NCBI RefSeq assembly: GCF_013408335.1 | Contig: NZ_JACBZR010000001.1 | Span: 1,798,001-1,862,000, forward strand | Origin: Nocardioides panzhihuensis | GTDB lineage: Bacteria; Actinomycetota; Actinomycetes; Propionibacteriales; Nocardioidaceae | Direction of reading: 5' to 3' | DNA length: 64,000 nt | Part shown: positions 61,630 to 64,000 of the stretch, piece by piece | Layout: each line of letters begins with the position of its first letter | Numbering within the stretch: position 1 is the first letter of the stretch | The notes under the pieces: model-generated | Seen by the model: the letters and a program-made list of their open reading frames with translations, nothing else | Told to the model about the DNA's origin: nothing | The model's database searches: none | Translations under genes and position numbers: made by a program

Positions 61630-63054
61630 ATGCAGACCAGGTACGACCTCGCGATCATCGGATCCGGCGGCGGTGCGTTCGCCGCGGCCATTCGCGCGAC
61701 CACGCTGGGCAAGTCGGTGGTGATGGTCGAGCGCGACACGTTCGGCGGCACGTGTGTGAACACCGGCTGCGTGCCGTCCAAGGCACTGATCGCAGCCGCG
61801 GAGGTCCGGCACGTCGCCGCGGACGCGTCGAAGCGGTTCCCGGGCATCGCCGCTGCCGCCGACCCGGTGGACATGCCGGCCCTGATCGGCGGAAAGCAGG
61901 ATCTCGTCGAGGCCCTGCGGGGTGAGAAGTACGTCGACGTCGCCGACTCCTACGGTTGGGAGATCCGCCGCGGCAACGCCGCGTTCGCCGGCACTCCGGA
62001 TTCGCCCCTGCTCGAGGTCGCCGCGGCGGATGGCAGCGTCGAGACCATCGCGGCCGAGCACTACCTGGTGGCCACCGGCTCCCGGCCCTGGACCCCGCCG
62101 ATCGACGGACTGGACGAGGCCGGGTACCTGACCTCGACCACAGCGATGGAGCTCGCCGAGGTCCCCGACTCTCTGCTCGTCCTCGGCGGCGGCTACGTGG
62201 CGCTGGAGCAGGCCCAGATGTTCGCCCGGATCGGGTCGAAGGTGACCCTGCTGGTTCGCTCCCGGCTGGCGTCGCAGGAGGAGCCGGAAGTCTCCAAGAC
62301 ACTTCAGGAGGTCTTCGCCGACGAGGGCATCCGGGTGGTCCGCCGCGCGGTCCCGACCCGCGCGACCCGCGACGCGGCCACCGGCCAGGTGGCCGTCACA
62401 GCGGACGTCTCCGGTGGCGAGCAGGAGTTCCGCGCCGACCAGCTCCTCGTCGCGCTCGGCCGCCGGCCGGTCACCGACGGGCTCAACCTCAACGCGGTCG
62501 AGGTTAAAACTGGCGAGGTCGGTGAGATCGTGGTCACCGACCAGCTGCAGTCCTCCAACCCCCGGATCTGGGCGGCCGGAGACGTGACCGGGCACCCCGA
62601 GTTCGTCTACGTCGCCGCCCACCACGGCACCCTGGTCGCCGAGAACGCCTTCACCGACGCCGAGAAGTCCGTGGACTACATGCGGCTGCCGCGGGTCACG
62701 TTCACCAGTCCCGCGATCGGCGCAGTCGGGATGACTGAGGCCCAAGTCCTCGCGGCCGGGATCCGCTGCGACTGCCGCGTGCTACCGCTGGAATACGTGC
62801 CCCGGGCGCTGGTCAACCGGGACACGCGCGGCTTCATCAAGATGGTCGCCAACGCAGACACCGGCGAGATCCTCGGCCTGACAGCGGTCGCCAAGGACGC
62901 CGGCGAGCTCGCCGCCGCGGGCGTGCACATCCTCGGCAAGACCATCGCCGAGGTCGCCGACGCCTGGGCGCCCTACCTGACCATGGCCGAGGGCATCCGG
63001 ATCGTTGCCAAGGCCTTCACCACCGACGTCTCGAAGCTGTCCTGCTGCGCCTGA
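61630..63054 (+). CDS. merA: Mercuric reductase MerA (474 aa)
   Basis: Flavin disulfide oxidoreductase that reduces Hg(II) to volatile Hg(0) with NADPH. It has an FAD-binding IIGSGGGAFAAA near residue 9, the redox pair GGTCVNTGCVPSK (C42, C47) and the C-terminal CC pair (472-473, LSCCA) that hands over mercury. The N-terminal HMA domain of some MerA proteins is absent. It is divergent from merR and followed by merB. Confidence 0.96.
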   Translation: MQTRYDLAIIGSGGGAFAAAIRATTLGKSVVMVERDTFGGTCVNTGCVPSKALIAAAEVRHVAADASKRFPGIAAAADPVDMPALIGGKQDLVEALRGEKYVDVADSYGWEIRRGNAAFAGTPDSPLLEVAAADGSVETIAAEHYLVATGSRPWTPPIDGLDEAGYLTSTTAMELAEVPDSLLVLGGGYVALEQAQMFARIGSKVTLLVRSRLASQEEPEVSKTLQEVFADEGIRVVRRAVPTRATRDAATGQVAVTADVSGGEQEFRADQLLVALGRRPVTDGLNLNAVEVKTGEVGEIVVTDQLQSSNPRIWAAGDVTGHPEFVYVAAHHGTLVAENAFTDAEKSVDYMRLPRVTFTSPAIGAVGMTEAQVLAAGIRCDCRVLPLEYVPRALVNRDTRGFIKMVANADTGEILGLTAVAKDAGELAAAGVHILGKTIAEVADAWAPYLTMAEGIRIVAKAFTTDVSKLSCCA

Positions 63055-63101
63055 CCAGCACCCACACAGCGCCCACCCCACTCCTGAAGGAGGCATCCGC
63101 C

Positions 63102-63761
63102 ATGTCGGACCTCAGCACGCAACTACCCCAACGACTCACCCGACCCGAGGAGACCGGCCTCAACGCAGGCCTGCTGGTCCCGCTGCTGCGACTGCTCGTC
63201 GACGGCGACCCCGTCGCCGTCGAGCAACTCGCCGCGGCCGCCGGACGTCCGATCGACGAGGTACGGCGTGGGCTCGCCGCGGTGCCGGACACCGAGTACG
63301 ACGACCAGGGCCGGATCATCGGCCAGGGCCTCACCCTGCGCCCCACCCCGCACCGGTTCATCGTGGCCGGTGAGGAGCTCTACACCTGGTGTGCGCTGGA
63401 CACCCTGATCTTCCCCGCCCTGCTGGACCGCCCGGCACGCGTGGAGTCGGCCTCCCCGGTCAGCGGCGAGCCGGTTCGGGTCAACGTCGACCCCACACAA
63501 GGTGCAACCAGCGTCGATCCGCCCACCGCGGTGGTGTCGCTGGTGAACCCGGAGCAGATCACCTCGATCCGTTCCTCCTTCTGCAGCCAGGTGCACTACT
63601 TCACCTCCGCCGAGGACGCCGCGGGCTGGCTGGCCGAGCACCCCGTCGCGGAGGTGGTCCCGGTGGCCGAGGCATACCGGATCGGGGCCGCCCTCACCAC
63701 CGGCCTGCTCAACCGCCTCCAGGCGCCCGCCGCGGCCGACGACAGCCACAGCTGCTGCTGA
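63102..63761 (+). CDS. merB: Organomercurial lyase MerB (219 aa)
   Basis: Cleaves C-Hg bonds, feeding Hg(II) to MerA. C97 and D100 in YTWCALD and C161 in SSFCSQVH match the catalytic Cys/Asp/Cys of MerB (C96, D99, C159 in the R831b enzyme). GAAGGAGG precedes the ATG. The C-terminus ends in HSCC, an extra Cys pair not needed for catalysis. Confidence 0.95.
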   Translation: MSDLSTQLPQRLTRPEETGLNAGLLVPLLRLLVDGDPVAVEQLAAAAGRPIDEVRRGLAAVPDTEYDDQGRIIGQGLTLRPTPHRFIVAGEELYTWCALDTLIFPALLDRPARVESASPVSGEPVRVNVDPTQGATSVDPPTAVVSLVNPEQITSIRSSFCSQVHYFTSAEDAAGWLAEHPVAEVVPVAEAYRIGAALTTGLLNRLQAPAAADDSHSCC

Positions 63762-63792
63762 CCCATACCCACTGAAGGGAATGAGAACACCG

Positions 63793-64000
63793 ATGATGTC
63801 CAACCACGACGACCGCCCGGGAGGCAGCGGCCTGCTCCTCGGAGCCGGCGCCGCGCTGCTCATGGTCGCCTGTTGCGCCCTGCCCCCCATCCTCATCGCC
63901 GGTGGCGCGATCGCCGGTATCGGCGCGTTCCTCCGCAACCCGTGGGTCATCGGCGCCGGGATCGCCCTGGCGATCCTCGCGCTGATTGCCATCTCCCGCC
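63793..64000 (+). CDS. MerT-like mercury transporter, 3' end outside window
   Basis: The frame from ATG 63793 (or 63796, or 63781) runs off the right edge. A Gly-rich hydrophobic helix contains the adjacent cysteine pair MVACCALPP, as in MerT, followed by AGIGAFLRNPWVIGAG. These proteins pass Hg(II) inward to MerA. It completes merA-merB-merT order, with merP possibly beyond the edge. Confidence 0.82.
   Translation, partial: MMSNHDDRPGGSGLLLGAGAALLMVACCALPPILIAGGAIAGIGAFLRNPWVIGAGIALAILALIAISR

Noticed and set aside
61279..62745. Long minus-strand open frame (488 codons) opposite merA
   Set aside because: Overlaps merR and merA completely and has no recognisable domain apart from the merR frame elsewhere; antisense artefact of GC-rich third positions.
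1..64000. CRISPR array, tRNA, rRNA, insertion sequence or attachment site
   Set aside because: No regular spaced repeats, no cloverleaf or rRNA segments, no transposase or integrase frame, and no repeated tRNA-end sequence were seen by eye.

Overview
The window is about 66% GC with dense, mostly co-directional genes, frequent GTG starts and many 4-base ATGA/GTGA gene overlaps. Several families are typical of high-GC Gram-positive bacteria: SCO6880-type transfer protein, DUF6112, DUF6153, DUF3152, DUF5753/DUF6879 and a CmtR-type ArsR regulator. It is best read as part of a large integrative and conjugative element (or conjugative plasmid) of an actinomycete, carrying stacked metal-resistance cargo. 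Genus cannot be fixed. No tRNA, rRNA, integrase, recognisable relaxase, insertion sequence or CRISPR array is visible, so the element ends lie outside the window.

Region 1 (1-20.2 kb), metal island A. It holds copper export and chaperoning (CopA 1039, CopZ 3532, MFS pump 4033), a TetR-controlled membrane operon, a Cys-rich copper storage protein (6898) and a scar of two fused pseudogenes (7469-7857). CbtBA follows under a cobalamin riboswitch. Next come a CmtR / cation-diffusion / LspA operon, methyltransferases (one broken by an amber codon), a NiCoT nickel/cobalt permease, and a DUF3152 / BNR-lipoprotein / DUF305 / DUF6153 group. M23 and M15 peptidases plus a GNAT enzyme close the region.

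Region 2 (20.3-39.3 kb), metal island B. Cytochrome-c/thiol and lipoprotein maturation genes (CcsB, ResB, Lgt, TlpA, CcdA) surround a BlaI/CopY-type repressor and an M56 BlaR1-like protease. A CopC-CopD fusion, a CopRS-like two-component system, a second CopA, a multicopper oxidase, DUF305 and small metal-associated proteins follow. A recurring dyad, CTACTAT-N5-ATAGTAG, occurs in at least seven promoter regions from 9.7 to 31.1 kb, including the promoter of the operon that encodes BlaI and M56. This suggests one autoregulated regulon joining the two islands.

Region 3 (39.3-58.2 kb), the transfer module. A leftward operon runs from a prim-pol protein and ParB through VirB8-like, lysozyme/M23, DUF6112, VirB6/TrbL-like, SCO6880, VirB4 and ArdC to the VirD4 coupling protein. 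Accessory genes interrupt it at 42972, 46835 (DUF3644 with a HEPN-like motif) and 51309 (DUF6933), all on the opposite strand, and at 44168 (YCII).

Region 4 (58.4-64 kb). A DUF5753 regulator, DUF6879 and a small DUF397-like gene share an intergenic region with a TetR gene, which contains a tandem palindromic operator. Then comes a mercury locus: MerR with a textbook operator, MerA, MerB and the start of a MerT-like transporter cut by the window edge.
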